Source: an uncultured Methanobrevibacter sp. (lineage in GTDB: Archaea > Methanobacteriota > Methanobacteria > Methanobacteriales > Methanobacteriaceae). Taken from it: DNA of 64,000 nt. Shown in pieces: positions 35,318 through 43,234 of the stretch. Position 1 is the stretch's first letter, and each line of letters begins with the position of its first letter. The position numbers and the translations under genes are program-made. The notes under the pieces are model-generated. The model did not search any database. It worked only from the letters and a program-made list of their open reading frames with translations, and was not told where the DNA came from. The DNA is taken from the NCBI GenBank assembly GCA_900318035.1, contig ONJC01000019.1, positions 1-64,000 on the forward strand. Reading direction: 5' to 3'.

Positions 35318-35854
35318 ATGAGTTTTACAGATACACTAAAAAGAAGCTTAGGCTTCGAAGAACAGGAAAACGGCAATCTTGAACAGGATAATCATGAAAG
35401 TGCCCTTGATAATCTGTCCCGAATGATTAATAATCTAGGAAAACCTAATAATTCTGCAAACCCTGCCCAACAGCAACGTCAAACTCAACAGAATGTGTCT
35501 CAGCAAAGACCAAAACCTAATTACAATCCGGACCCTAAACCCGAACCTGCTTATGGAGAGGAATATGAAGTAATCGTTCCTGAGCAGTCTTTTTATGAAA
35601 TCATTTTAATTAGGCCGAAAACAATTGATGACATAAATTATGTTGTTGATCAGGTCATTGAAGAAAAGAATCCTGTGATTTTGGACTTGTCTTTTTTAGA
35701 AAGGGAAAGTGCAGCTAATTTCAAGCTAGCTGGAGATAAGATTAAGCAAATGAGGGCAAGATACGGTGCTCAGGCATTATTGCTTGCAAGAACAGACGAT
35801 AAGGATTTAATCATTGTCGCCCCTAAAAAAGTAAGAGTAGTCAATAAGGGATAA
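35318..35854 (+). CDS. sepF: Archaeal SepF-like cell division protein
   Basis: A 178-residue SepF homologue. SepF anchors the FtsZ ring to the membrane in archaea that use FtsZ. The N-terminal 14 residues (MSFTDTLKRSLGF) form an amphipathic membrane-binding helix. A disordered Gln/Pro/Asn-rich linker covers about 30-85. The C-terminal SepF fold covers about 90-175 (YEIILIRPKTIDDINYVVDQV, then NPVILDLSFLERESA, then YGAQALLLARTDDKDLIIVAP). A GAGGAG site precedes the ATG. The gene is co-transcribed with the DUF1611 gene; its 3' end overlaps a hairpin facing the converging TDT gene. Confidence 0.93.
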   Translation: MSFTDTLKRSLGFEEQENGNLEQDNHESALDNLSRMINNLGKPNNSANPAQQQRQTQQNVSQQRPKPNYNPDPKPEPAYGEEYEVIVPEQSFYEIILIRPKTIDDINYVVDQVIEEKNPVILDLSFLERESAANFKLAGDKIKQMRARYGAQALLLARTDDKDLIIVAPKKVRVVNKG

Positions 35855-35872
35855 GTAGATTAATTTCTACTT
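35853..35872. terminator. Hairpin between converging sepF and TDT genes
   Basis: A perfect 7-bp stem (AAGTAGA, loop of 6, TCTACTT) begins inside the sepF stop codon and covers the stop codon of the opposing transporter gene. It is followed by CCACTATTTTTTAAAA on the plus strand. It could end both transcripts. Confidence 0.55.
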
Positions 35873-36774
35873 CCACTATTTTTTAAAAACCTGATGTATC
35901 TTATCAGTACATACACCACAATAACGACAGCTATAACCATTTCTATCTTCAGTATGCCCGGCAATATTGAAGCAAAACCTATTTTTTCTATAATTGCCTT
36001 TGTTGCAAGTGCACTTATAACAAATGGAAATGTGAATGCCGCAAAGCTTGGATAGAAATCCAGATTTCTGTATTCAATAAACTTCCAAAGGGCAAAAACA
36101 TAGAAAATGCATGCAACCGCATAAAGTGCAACTGCAAATTCGCCGGATATGTTTTGGGTTGTGTTGAGGTATCCGACAATCAGTATGCTCAAGAGAGCAG
36201 TGAAAATGCATATCAGAGGTTTATTTGCATCAGGAACGTTTGGATGGGTTATATATCTGTAGATTACCAACGGCAGTGTAATTAGCATGGCTATGAATCC
36301 CACAATGAAAAAATAGAATCCTATTTCACTTATCTCATGAACTCTTGATGTTATTGCAGCCATTGTAATTCCGACAAACACTATCCAGTAGCTAGGATAG
36401 ACATAGGAAATATCGAAATTGTGTGCGATAAAATGATAGGTAAAGTAAATCATCAGCAGAATATGCAAAGCTATTCCTATTATCCATACACTATATGCAA
36501 TGGTCGCACTAAATTTGATGATGTATGTAGATAGAATCATCAAACTCATGGAAAATGTACCGGAACTGCTGACAATCACCGGATTTTTGAAATCTTTTCT
36601 TATGATATCGGGATATAGTGCGACTTTTAAAACAATCAAAATTAAAAATATCACTCCGATGCCGCCGAAGAAAACTTTCAAAGCGGGATGAATGTCCTGC
36701 ATTAAGTTTCCAAGAGACAGAAGCGCAAGCATCAGTCCGCAGATTGGAATGGGCATATTTTTAATAAGACTCAT
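35860..36774 (-). CDS. TDT family transporter (TehA/SLAC1-like)
   Basis: A 304-residue membrane protein with about ten hydrophobic helices in hairpin pairs and the TDT-family opening PIPICGLMLALLSLGNLM. Family members carry tellurite resistance (TehA), C4-dicarboxylate uptake or anion-channel (SLAC1) functions. The conserved phenylalanine gate region cannot be placed with certainty. Substrate unknown, possibly organic or inorganic anions. The stop codon lies in the sepF-side hairpin. An AAGGTT site precedes the ATG, and the next gene upstream ends 9 bases before. Confidence 0.83.
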   Translation of the reverse strand: MSLIKNMPIPICGLMLALLSLGNLMQDIHPALKVFFGGIGVIFLILIVLKVALYPDIIRKDFKNPVIVSSSGTFSMSLMILSTYIIKFSATIAYSVWIIGIALHILLMIYFTYHFIAHNFDISYVYPSYWIVFVGITMAAITSRVHEISEIGFYFFIVGFIAMLITLPLVIYRYITHPNVPDANKPLICIFTALLSILIVGYLNTTQNISGEFAVALYAVACIFYVFALWKFIEYRNLDFYPSFAAFTFPFVISALATKAIIEKIGFASILPGILKIEMVIAVVIVVYVLIRYIRFLKNSGSRN

Positions 36775-36783
36775 GTTTTAACC

Positions 36784-37422
36784 TTATCTGAATCCGTAAT
36801 TGATTACATATCCGTTTGAATCAACTAAAGTGTAGTATCCGTCATCATAATTGATTCTCTGCCTTCCGTCACCCATATTTTCACGTGAAACCTCATGTTC
36901 CCTTGGGTTCCATCCGTCGCTTGTTGGTTCACTTTCATGGCGGGGATTGTATCCCTTATAATTCGGATCATTTTTCGGGCGGTTTGCTTCAATTGAATCG
37001 GCATCGTTACTGATGTCGGATGATGTGCTTGCATGGCTGTCATATTTAAAGCTTTTTGCAGAATTTGCAGGACCATATTTGCTGTTTCCATCAAATGTAC
37101 AGGTCATGGCATAATTGCCGTCCTTCAAATCATCCAATGACAGTGTGGCAGTTCCCTTGCTGTTTGTGGTCACGTCATATTCGCTGACGTTATTGTCTCT
37201 TTCCAGCTTGATATGTATTTTAGCATCGGCTATGGGGGTGCCGTTTGAGTCCATAAGTTCAATTTTCACTTTCTCTCCATTGAACATCTTGTCAAGACAG
37301 GTAATCTTTAATTCACATTCCTCATTTCCGGCCTTTTGAAAAGTCAAAGTGCCCAAACACAATACGAGGATTGCTATTATTACAATTAACAGTATTATTA
37401 TAATCTTATGGTTATTTTTCAT
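36784..37422 (-). CDS. Membrane-anchored Ig-like domain protein
   Basis: A 212-residue protein with one N-terminal membrane helix (about 7-27, IIIILLIVIIAILVLCLG) and an extracellular Ig-like beta domain (about 37-125). That domain resembles the repeats of methanobacterial adhesins: TTNSKGTATLSLDDLKDGNYAMTCTF. The C-terminal part (about 130-212) is polar and low-complexity (SSDISNDADSIEANRPKNDPNY) with a small strand-like end near YTLVDSNGYVINYGF. Two cysteines flank the start of the Ig domain and may form a disulfide. Function unknown; possibly a surface binding protein. It ends 9 bases before the TDT gene, so co-transcription is likely. Confidence 0.68.
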   Translation of the reverse strand: MKNNHKIIIILLIVIIAILVLCLGTLTFQKAGNEECELKITCLDKMFNGEKVKIELMDSNGTPIADAKIHIKLERDNNVSEYDVTTNSKGTATLSLDDLKDGNYAMTCTFDGNSKYGPANSAKSFKYDSHASTSSDISNDADSIEANRPKNDPNYKGYNPRHESEPTSDGWNPREHEVSRENMGDGRQRINYDDGYYTLVDSNGYVINYGFR

Positions 37423-37431
37423 TCCAACCGC

Positions 37432-38190
37432 CTATTTCAGGTTAAAGAAATTTTGAGCATTTTTATGTGAAATCTTTTCAATGTCTTTTTTGGCATAGTT
37501 CTGCTTTTCCAGTTCACGAACGGTTTTAGGTACTGAAAGGGGATCTGAGGGTTTGTTGCTGATGTCACTGTTTAGAAGGAATCTGTCAAAACCGTATTCG
37601 TCAAGGATAGCTATTGCATCTTCTTTATCCATTTTTTGAGGCTGTACGGTTAGACCAAGCATGCAATCGCTTTTAATGGCATCTCCCACAACTTCAGGAT
37701 TGATGTGGTCAATGACTGCCTGTTTTTCATCCAGATGGTTTGGCAATATATCCAGAATCTCGGCTAAAACTTCCCTCTTGTTTTTTCGGGGAGTGTGGAT
37801 GATGACTTTTGATTTTGTTTCATCAGCAATGTCCAACTGTCTTTTGAATGTGGCAATTTCCCCATCTGTTAAATCTTCAAGGCCGATTTCTCCAATTGCT
37901 ACAATCTGACTGTTTTCAATCCATTGGTATAGGCTGTCGTAGATTGTTTGAGGATTTTCAATCGTATTTGAAGGGTGTATTCCTAAAGCAACTTTCAAAT
38001 CAAGACCATATTCTCCTGCTCTTTTTGTATCATATTCCAAAATCCTGTTCAGGTGATTCAGGAGTATGGATTCGTTATCTATTTTATAGGGATAAAAGCT
38101 ACATGTTATTGCTGTTTTTATTCCTGCCAGATACATCTTTTCAAAATCTTCGCTGCTTCTTGAGTCTGCATGCATGTGTGTGTCAATCAT
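37432..38190 (-). CDS. TatD-like metal-dependent hydrolase
   Basis: A 252-residue TIM-barrel hydrolase related to TatD. It opens MIDTHMHADSRS with the H-x-H metal site. Further motifs are VALGIHPSN, IVAIGEIGLEDL (with the bridging Glu), SKVIIHTPRKNKRE, VIDHINPEV and LLNSDISNKP near the C-terminus (last motif with the Asp). This gives a complete set of metal ligands, unlike the TatD at 21443 that lacks the first pair. Substrate unknown, perhaps nucleic acid ends or a small ester. The gene begins behind an AGTGAT site and runs into the Ig-like gene (gap of 9 bases). Confidence 0.82.
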   Translation of the reverse strand: MIDTHMHADSRSSEDFEKMYLAGIKTAITCSFYPYKIDNESILLNHLNRILEYDTKRAGEYGLDLKVALGIHPSNTIENPQTIYDSLYQWIENSQIVAIGEIGLEDLTDGEIATFKRQLDIADETKSKVIIHTPRKNKREVLAEILDILPNHLDEKQAVIDHINPEVVGDAIKSDCMLGLTVQPQKMDKEDAIAILDEYGFDRFLLNSDISNKPSDPLSVPKTVRELEKQNYAKKDIEKISHKNAQNFFNLK

Positions 38191-38348
38191 TGTATCACTT
38201 GATAATATTTGTCTGAAATCATTTTTGTCTGTTTTATTTAAAAAAAATATCTGAAAAATTCTTTATTTTTAAGCCTTTTGCAAGTGTTGTTCGGTGCAGT
38301 TGTTCACTAGGGCAGATTTTATATTTTTCAGTAATAAAAATAACTCCA

Positions 38349-38364
38349 TAAGTAATACTACTTA
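38349..38364 (+). promoter_or_regulatory. Candidate operator before the FilR1-type regulator
   Basis: A perfect dyad TAAGTA, 4 bases, TACTTA lies 11 bases before the start codon of a transcription regulator and touches its AGGTGG ribosome-binding site. A regulator could bind it to control its own gene. The dyad is short and AT-rich. Confidence 0.35.
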
Positions 38365-38375
38365 GGTGGTTTGTT

Positions 38376-39152
38376 ATGTATAAAAATGAAGAATATTTAG
38401 AAAATTTCGATACAATCTTTGAAGATGTAAAATTCACTGCAAATTCGTTTGTAAGGCTTAAAATTTTGGCCAGTTTATATGACGGTCCTCAGAACATGAG
38501 GGAAATGACAAAAACTACAGGATTAAGCTACAGTTCAATTTCAAGCAATATGCATGATTTGGAACTTAAAAACCTCCTTTACAGGGAACAAAACAAATAT
38601 TTCCTGACCAATTCTGCCAGGGTTAGGATTGAGAACGTTTTGGAACTCAATGGTGTTATCAGACTATTGAATGAATTTTTCAACATTTTGGACGGTCATA
38701 TTGTAGATATGATTCCCAATGAATCCGCTGCAGAGCTATATCTGCTTGGAAAGGCAAGGCTGATGGAATCAGAGGGTGTCGATGCATACAGGACATACAA
38801 TTTCATTGAAAGTTCACTTTCCAATGCGGAATCAGTAAAATGCATCATACCATTTTTCTATGAACCGTTTTTTGATATTCTAAGTGAATTGATAAGCAAA
38901 AATAATGATGTTGAGATATTGGTTCCTGAAAACCTTTTGGATTTATTCCTTGAAAAATCAGATATTAAAACATTTATTCCATTTGAGGAATACAATTCCT
39001 TTTTATTAATCGTTACTGAAAATGTGATGATTTTGGGATTCTTTTTGGAAAATGGCAATTATGATCAGAACAGGCTGTTGATTTCTAAAAATGAGGAGTC
39101 CCTAGTCTGGGCCAATGAATTATTCAAAAATTTTAAAAAGAAAAATATATGA
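38376..39152 (+). CDS. Winged-helix transcription regulator with FilR1 domain
   Basis: A 258-residue regulator of the methanogen-specific type. The N-terminal winged helix-turn-helix (about 20-90) has the ArsR/MarR-like order FVRLKILASLYDGPQNMREMTKTTGLSYSSISSNMHDLELKNLLYRE. The rest (about 95-258) fits the FilR1 (DUF1724) middle/C-terminal domain, which may sense a ligand. No metal-binding cysteine pair is present. A strong AGGTGG site precedes the ATG, and a dyad overlaps it. It stands alone and diverges from the TatD-like gene; the target genes are unknown. Confidence 0.88.
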   Translation: MYKNEEYLENFDTIFEDVKFTANSFVRLKILASLYDGPQNMREMTKTTGLSYSSISSNMHDLELKNLLYREQNKYFLTNSARVRIENVLELNGVIRLLNEFFNILDGHIVDMIPNESAAELYLLGKARLMESEGVDAYRTYNFIESSLSNAESVKCIIPFFYEPFFDILSELISKNNDVEILVPENLLDLFLEKSDIKTFIPFEEYNSFLLIVTENVMILGFFLENGNYDQNRLLISKNEESLVWANELFKNFKKKNI

Positions 39153-39161
39153 GTTTTGAAC

Positions 39162-40856
39162 TCATTTATAATATTTTTCCAAATAGTCGTGTAATTGGGA
39201 AATTGCAATTCTTTCTTGCTCTTCAGTATCTCTGTCCCTTACGGTTACCTGATTGTCTTCAAGGGTATCAAAATCAACTGTTATTGCAAGAGGAATACCA
39301 ATTTCATCTGCTCGGGCATATCTTTTACCGATAGTACCTGTTGCATCATATTCAACTGTAAAACCAGCCATCCTTAACTGTTCAGTCAATTCCTGAGCAA
39401 TTTCACGCGGACCTTCTTTGTTGACAAGAGGGAAAATTCCAAGTTGCACAGGTGCTACTGACTTGTCAAATTTAAAGTAGTCCTTTTCATCGGTTTCAGT
39501 AAATGAATGCAATAACACGGAGTATGTTATACGATCAATACCGAAGGAAGGTTCAATAACATGGGGAATAATGTTTTCTCCTGTTATTTCTTCTTCAATG
39601 TCTTCAAATATAAGCAGGTCTTCGGTTACCTCATAGGTTTTGTCCAGCTCCACGACAAATTTGCCATCGTTTTCAAGTGCTGCTTTGATTTCATCAACCT
39701 CGGCATCTTCAATGGCCTGTTTTACTTTAGGGGAATCTCCTTTAAATATAGGTCCGAATTTGGACAGGTTTGGTTTTACGATAGTTTTTTCGACTTTTTT
39801 AGGTTCATCGTATTCCATAAATACATTCAATTCATCGTTACTGTATTTTGAATGTGAGGTCAGGTCATAGTCGCCCCTGTCGGCAATTCCGATAATTTCA
39901 ACCCAACCGTATTTGTCGGTTTTGACTTCAACGTCCCAGCAGTCAAGGGCATAGTGAGCCATTTCTCCTGCGAGGTGTTGTCTGAATCTTAAAACATCTT
40001 CAGGTATGCCTATTTCAGTTAAAAATTTACGGGCTAAATATAACTGATATATTAACATTTCATTAGCGACAATTCCTTTGTCAAGCGCTTCACGGGCGGT
40101 AATTTCGAGAGGTTCCAAATTATTTTCCTGAACCTCTTGTGAATTCAGACGCAGCACGACATCCTCTATCTGTGAAAATTTAGGGTGGGTTTTGTCTTTA
40201 GGATTTAAAAAGATTTCCGCTTCTGCTTGTGTGAACTCTCTGAGTCTGATAACTCCTTGCCTTGGTGAAATCTCATTTCTGTATGCCTTTCCGAGTTGTA
40301 CTGCACCGAATGGGAGTTTTCCTCTGAAAAATCTTTCCAGTCTTTTGAATAAAATGAATATTCCCTGTGCGGTTTCAGGTCTCATGTACCCTACTTTATC
40401 TCCTTTGGCGCCTATTTCAGTTTTAAACATTAAATTGTAGTTCCAGATATTTGATAATTTCCCGCCACATTCCGGACAGGTGATGTTATTGTCAATGACG
40501 ATTTGGTCAAGCTCTTCGTTTTCAAGGCTTTCCACATCTTCACCGATTACCTCTTCGATGATGTGGTCTGCTCTGAAAACTTCTCCACAGCTTTCACATT
40601 TACACATTGGATCTGTGAAGTTGTCAACGTGTCCTGATGCTTTTAAGACTTCTTTAGGCATTACTGTCGGGCCTTCGATTTCGTAAAATCCTTCACCGGA
40701 AACATACTGTTTTCTCCATTTTTGCATTATGTTATTTTTCAGGCTTGCTCCGAGAGGTCCGTAATCTGTAAAACCTGATACTCCTGAGTAAATCTCGAAA
40801 GATGGCCATAAAAATCCTCTTTTTGCACTGATGTTTGACATTTTATCATGATTCAT
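39162..40856 (-). CDS. glyS: Glycyl-tRNA synthetase
   Basis: A 564-residue class II glycyl-tRNA synthetase of the archaeal/eukaryotic dimeric type, which attaches glycine to tRNA-Gly. It opens with KRGFLWPSFEIYSGVSGFTDYGPLG, with motif 1 near there. The zinc-finger-like insertion has CKCESCGEVF and CPECGG. Motif 2 is around FRNEISPRQGVIRLREFTQAEAEIF. Motif 3 is GIDRITYSVLL. The anticodon-binding domain is C-terminal (VQLGIFPLVN to the end). Start ATG at 40856 was chosen because a GGAG site lies 9 bases upstream; the open frame runs 5 codons further to a TTG. Confidence 0.96.
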   Translation of the reverse strand: MNHDKMSNISAKRGFLWPSFEIYSGVSGFTDYGPLGASLKNNIMQKWRKQYVSGEGFYEIEGPTVMPKEVLKASGHVDNFTDPMCKCESCGEVFRADHIIEEVIGEDVESLENEELDQIVIDNNITCPECGGKLSNIWNYNLMFKTEIGAKGDKVGYMRPETAQGIFILFKRLERFFRGKLPFGAVQLGKAYRNEISPRQGVIRLREFTQAEAEIFLNPKDKTHPKFSQIEDVVLRLNSQEVQENNLEPLEITAREALDKGIVANEMLIYQLYLARKFLTEIGIPEDVLRFRQHLAGEMAHYALDCWDVEVKTDKYGWVEIIGIADRGDYDLTSHSKYSNDELNVFMEYDEPKKVEKTIVKPNLSKFGPIFKGDSPKVKQAIEDAEVDEIKAALENDGKFVVELDKTYEVTEDLLIFEDIEEEITGENIIPHVIEPSFGIDRITYSVLLHSFTETDEKDYFKFDKSVAPVQLGIFPLVNKEGPREIAQELTEQLRMAGFTVEYDATGTIGKRYARADEIGIPLAITVDFDTLEDNQVTVRDRDTEEQERIAISQLHDYLEKYYK

Positions 40857-40871
40857 AAATATTATCTCCAA

Positions 40872-41456
40872 TTATTTTTTTAATTCGTAATCTAATTTAA
40901 CTCTACTGCTTTCCGGGCTGGTCTGGCCCATGTATTTACTGTTTCTTTCAGGATGTCCGTAAGGCATCTCAGATGGTGATGTCATTGTTTCAAAAACAAT
41001 CTGACATACTCTTTGACCGGGATAGAGTGCTACAGGCATTGCGCCGATGTTTGATATTTCCAAGGTAATCTTTCCTTCAAATCCGGGGTCGATGAATCCT
41101 GCTGTAACATGCATGGTAACACCTAATCTGCCCATACTTGAACGGCCTTCCACTCTTGCAACAAGGTCTTCCGGCACTTTAACATACTCTAAAGTAGTTG
41201 CCAAGGCAAATTCATTGGGATGGATAATGAATGCTTCGCCTTTTTCAACGGTTGTTGATTCCATATATGATGCGATGTCTTCTTCATCTTTTGGATCAAT
41301 ATAAGGTTTCCTAATAACTTTAAACACTTTGAACTCATCTCCCAATCTCATGTCAATGGAAGATGGCTGTATTTGTTTTTCATCTAAAAGAGGCTCGATA
41401 ACTATTTCTCCCTCTTCCAAATATCTCTTTATATCTTTATCACTTAAAATCGCCAT
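40872..41456 (-). CDS. dcd: dCTP deaminase
   Basis: A 194-residue trimeric dCTP deaminase (or bifunctional deaminase/dUTPase, as in some methanogens) that makes dUTP or dUMP for thymidylate synthesis. The family pattern is clear: DKQIQPSSIDMRLGDEF-like opening, EGRSSMGRLGVTMHVTAGFIDPGFEGKITLEISN with the catalytic Glu, and GQRVCQIVFE. The true start is ATG 41456 (MAILSDKDIKRYL), since the open frame extends only 4 codons to a TTG. It lies 15 bases before glyS, so they are probably co-transcribed. Confidence 0.93.
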   Translation of the reverse strand: MAILSDKDIKRYLEEGEIVIEPLLDEKQIQPSSIDMRLGDEFKVFKVIRKPYIDPKDEEDIASYMESTTVEKGEAFIIHPNEFALATTLEYVKVPEDLVARVEGRSSMGRLGVTMHVTAGFIDPGFEGKITLEISNIGAMPVALYPGQRVCQIVFETMTSPSEMPYGHPERNSKYMGQTSPESSRVKLDYELKK

Positions 41457-41483
41457 TTTTTCACACAAGTAATTTTATAAACG

Positions 41484-42314
41484 TTATAATTCTTTTATTT
41501 CAATCAAATCTTCCATTCTGTTAACTACATTATCTATGGTTTCGTTAGTGTAGTTGATGGTAATTGCATTGAATTTGCAGACATTGACACACAGACCGCA
41601 TCCTTTGCAGATGCTGCTGTCAATGGTTATTTTATTATTCTTAAAGCTGATGGCATCAAACATGCAGATGTCATCCAAACATTTTTTACATTTCTTACAG
41701 TTGTCCTCATGAAGTTCCACACTAACCCCGTCAAGCTTTTCCAGTTTATTGCTTATTTCGTCATCCAGATTAGGATAAACTTTCCACAAACAGCAGCATG
41801 GACAGCAATGACAGATTGTTAAAAGGCCTTTTCCGGGATGTATGTTCATCCAGACTGTATCGATTTTGTTTCTTCCGATGATGTGGCTTAAACCAGCGGC
41901 ATCTGCTCTGTCAACTTGATTCAAAGCCTCTTCAACGGTTGATAACTTGCCTACATGTTTTGGAATTTTTCTTGCAGTCGGTCCGAGGAAAATGCAGCCG
42001 ATATCCTGCGGATAGTCCTTGCAGTTGTTGGAGCTGCGACAAAGGCAGGAGTTCATAATGACAATATCGTCGCTGCGTTTTATAACTTCTTTTATAACAT
42101 CTGTAGGTAGGAATTCAGAACCTTCTGACTCTATTTTTTTATTTATGTTGACTGTATTTGGTATGACAACGATTTCATCGTCTTTAAACAGTAAAGTATC
42201 GATAAATTTTTTGTATATGCCTGATTTTTTTGTAAACTCAGCTATTCTAAATCTCCAATTGAATATGTATTTGAGAATGAATTTGCTGAAATCTACTATT
42301 CTAGGTCGTCTCAT
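41484..42314 (-). CDS. 4Fe-4S ferredoxin-domain protein
   Basis: A 276-residue iron-sulfur protein. The C-terminal 70 residues form a two-cluster ferredoxin domain: CKKCKKCLDDICMFDAI and CKGCGLCVNVCKFNAI. Upstream are further cysteine groups, CLCRSSNNCKDYPQDIGC and CHCCPCCCLW, that could bind another cofactor, a pattern seen in methanogen proteins of unknown role. The N-terminal part (about 1-85) lacks clear motifs. The start overlaps the TrmJ-like gene stop by four bases (ATGA), showing coupling. It may be an electron carrier or subunit of an Fe-S enzyme; function unknown. Confidence 0.78.
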   Translation of the reverse strand: MRRPRIVDFSKFILKYIFNWRFRIAEFTKKSGIYKKFIDTLLFKDDEIVVIPNTVNINKKIESEGSEFLPTDVIKEVIKRSDDIVIMNSCLCRSSNNCKDYPQDIGCIFLGPTARKIPKHVGKLSTVEEALNQVDRADAAGLSHIIGRNKIDTVWMNIHPGKGLLTICHCCPCCCLWKVYPNLDDEISNKLEKLDGVSVELHEDNCKKCKKCLDDICMFDAISFKNNKITIDSSICKGCGLCVNVCKFNAITINYTNETIDNVVNRMEDLIEIKEL

Positions 42315-43219
42315 TGTTCACCAATCTTATTTTTCAATCGTCTTAAAATGCCTTTAAATGTATGGGCTTCTCGTCCGGTTATGAATGCCCTTGAAATAAT
42401 GTTGTTGAATGTTTTAAGGCCATTCCTTTTCTTATGGTCAGGAATATCAAGGTAATCTATCAGCTCCTTCATGTCCCTGATTAGATATTCCTTTTCCAAT
42501 TCGGTACTTTCATTAATTCCTTCAACACCGTAATCATGCTTGTTTTTGAATAGTTCATAGAATATGATTGCAGCTGCATGTGATATGTTCATAATAGGAT
42601 AAGTGGGATCTGTTGGAATGGAAACGCAAATGTCACAGTCATTTATTTCCTTATTTGAAAGGCCATCTCCTTCTCTTCCAAACAGAATTGCTATTTTATT
42701 TGAAACATTCATTGATTTGCCAAGCTCTTCAGGCCTTATAGGTATTCTTGATAGGTTATAGCTTCCTCCGGCCATTCCTGTTGATGCAACTTTAAAATCA
42801 ATTCTTTGGGATTGGTAAAAGTCATCAAGTGTAGGAAATATTTTGGCGCTCTCAACTATATATTTGCCATGTGTTGCCTGATAGTATGCTTCGTTTGTTA
42901 ATGTAGGGGGGTTAATCAACACCAAATTCTTCAATCCAAAGTTTGCCATTGTCCTTGCAAGAAAACCGATGTTTCCTGGAGTTTCACATTCCACAAAAAC
43001 TATGTAGATATTTTCCTTAAAAAGGCGGACTTCTTTTTCTTCCTGTTCCCGCACAAGCTTGGTTCTTGCAGTTCCTCTGGATTGCTTTGTGGATTTGGCT
43101 TTTTTTGTTGAAGTTGATTTTTTCTCGGCAGTGCTTTCCTCTTTTTCCTTTGGAGAACTCATTGTAGTTTCCACAACCTTCTCTTCTGTGACTGCAGCAT
43201 CTCCTCCTATTTTAATCAA
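42311..43219 (-). CDS. SpoU/TrmJ-type RNA methyltransferase
   Basis: A 302-residue protein. After a Lys/Ser/Thr-rich N-terminal tail (about 1-65) comes a SPOUT domain. It opens IYIVFVECETPGNIGFLARTMANFGLKNLVLINPP, then KIAILFGREGDGLSNKEI and IPTDPTYPIMNISHAAAIIFYELF, the knot motifs that bind S-adenosylmethionine. This matches TrmJ-like tRNA 2'-O-methyltransferases that modify position 32 of tRNA; archaeal members act alike. The C-terminal helical extension binds RNA. The listed start is TTG 43219; a later start such as ATG at about 43162 is possible, because the tail is unlike the family. Confidence 0.85.
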   Translation of the reverse strand: MIKIGGDAAVTEEKVVETTMSSPKEKEESTAEKKSTSTKKAKSTKQSRGTARTKLVREQEEKEVRLFKENIYIVFVECETPGNIGFLARTMANFGLKNLVLINPPTLTNEAYYQATHGKYIVESAKIFPTLDDFYQSQRIDFKVASTGMAGGSYNLSRIPIRPEELGKSMNVSNKIAILFGREGDGLSNKEINDCDICVSIPTDPTYPIMNISHAAAIIFYELFKNKHDYGVEGINESTELEKEYLIRDMKELIDYLDIPDHKKRNGLKTFNNIISRAFITGREAHTFKGILRRLKNKIGEQ

Positions 43220-43234
43220 CTCCTAACTAATGGT

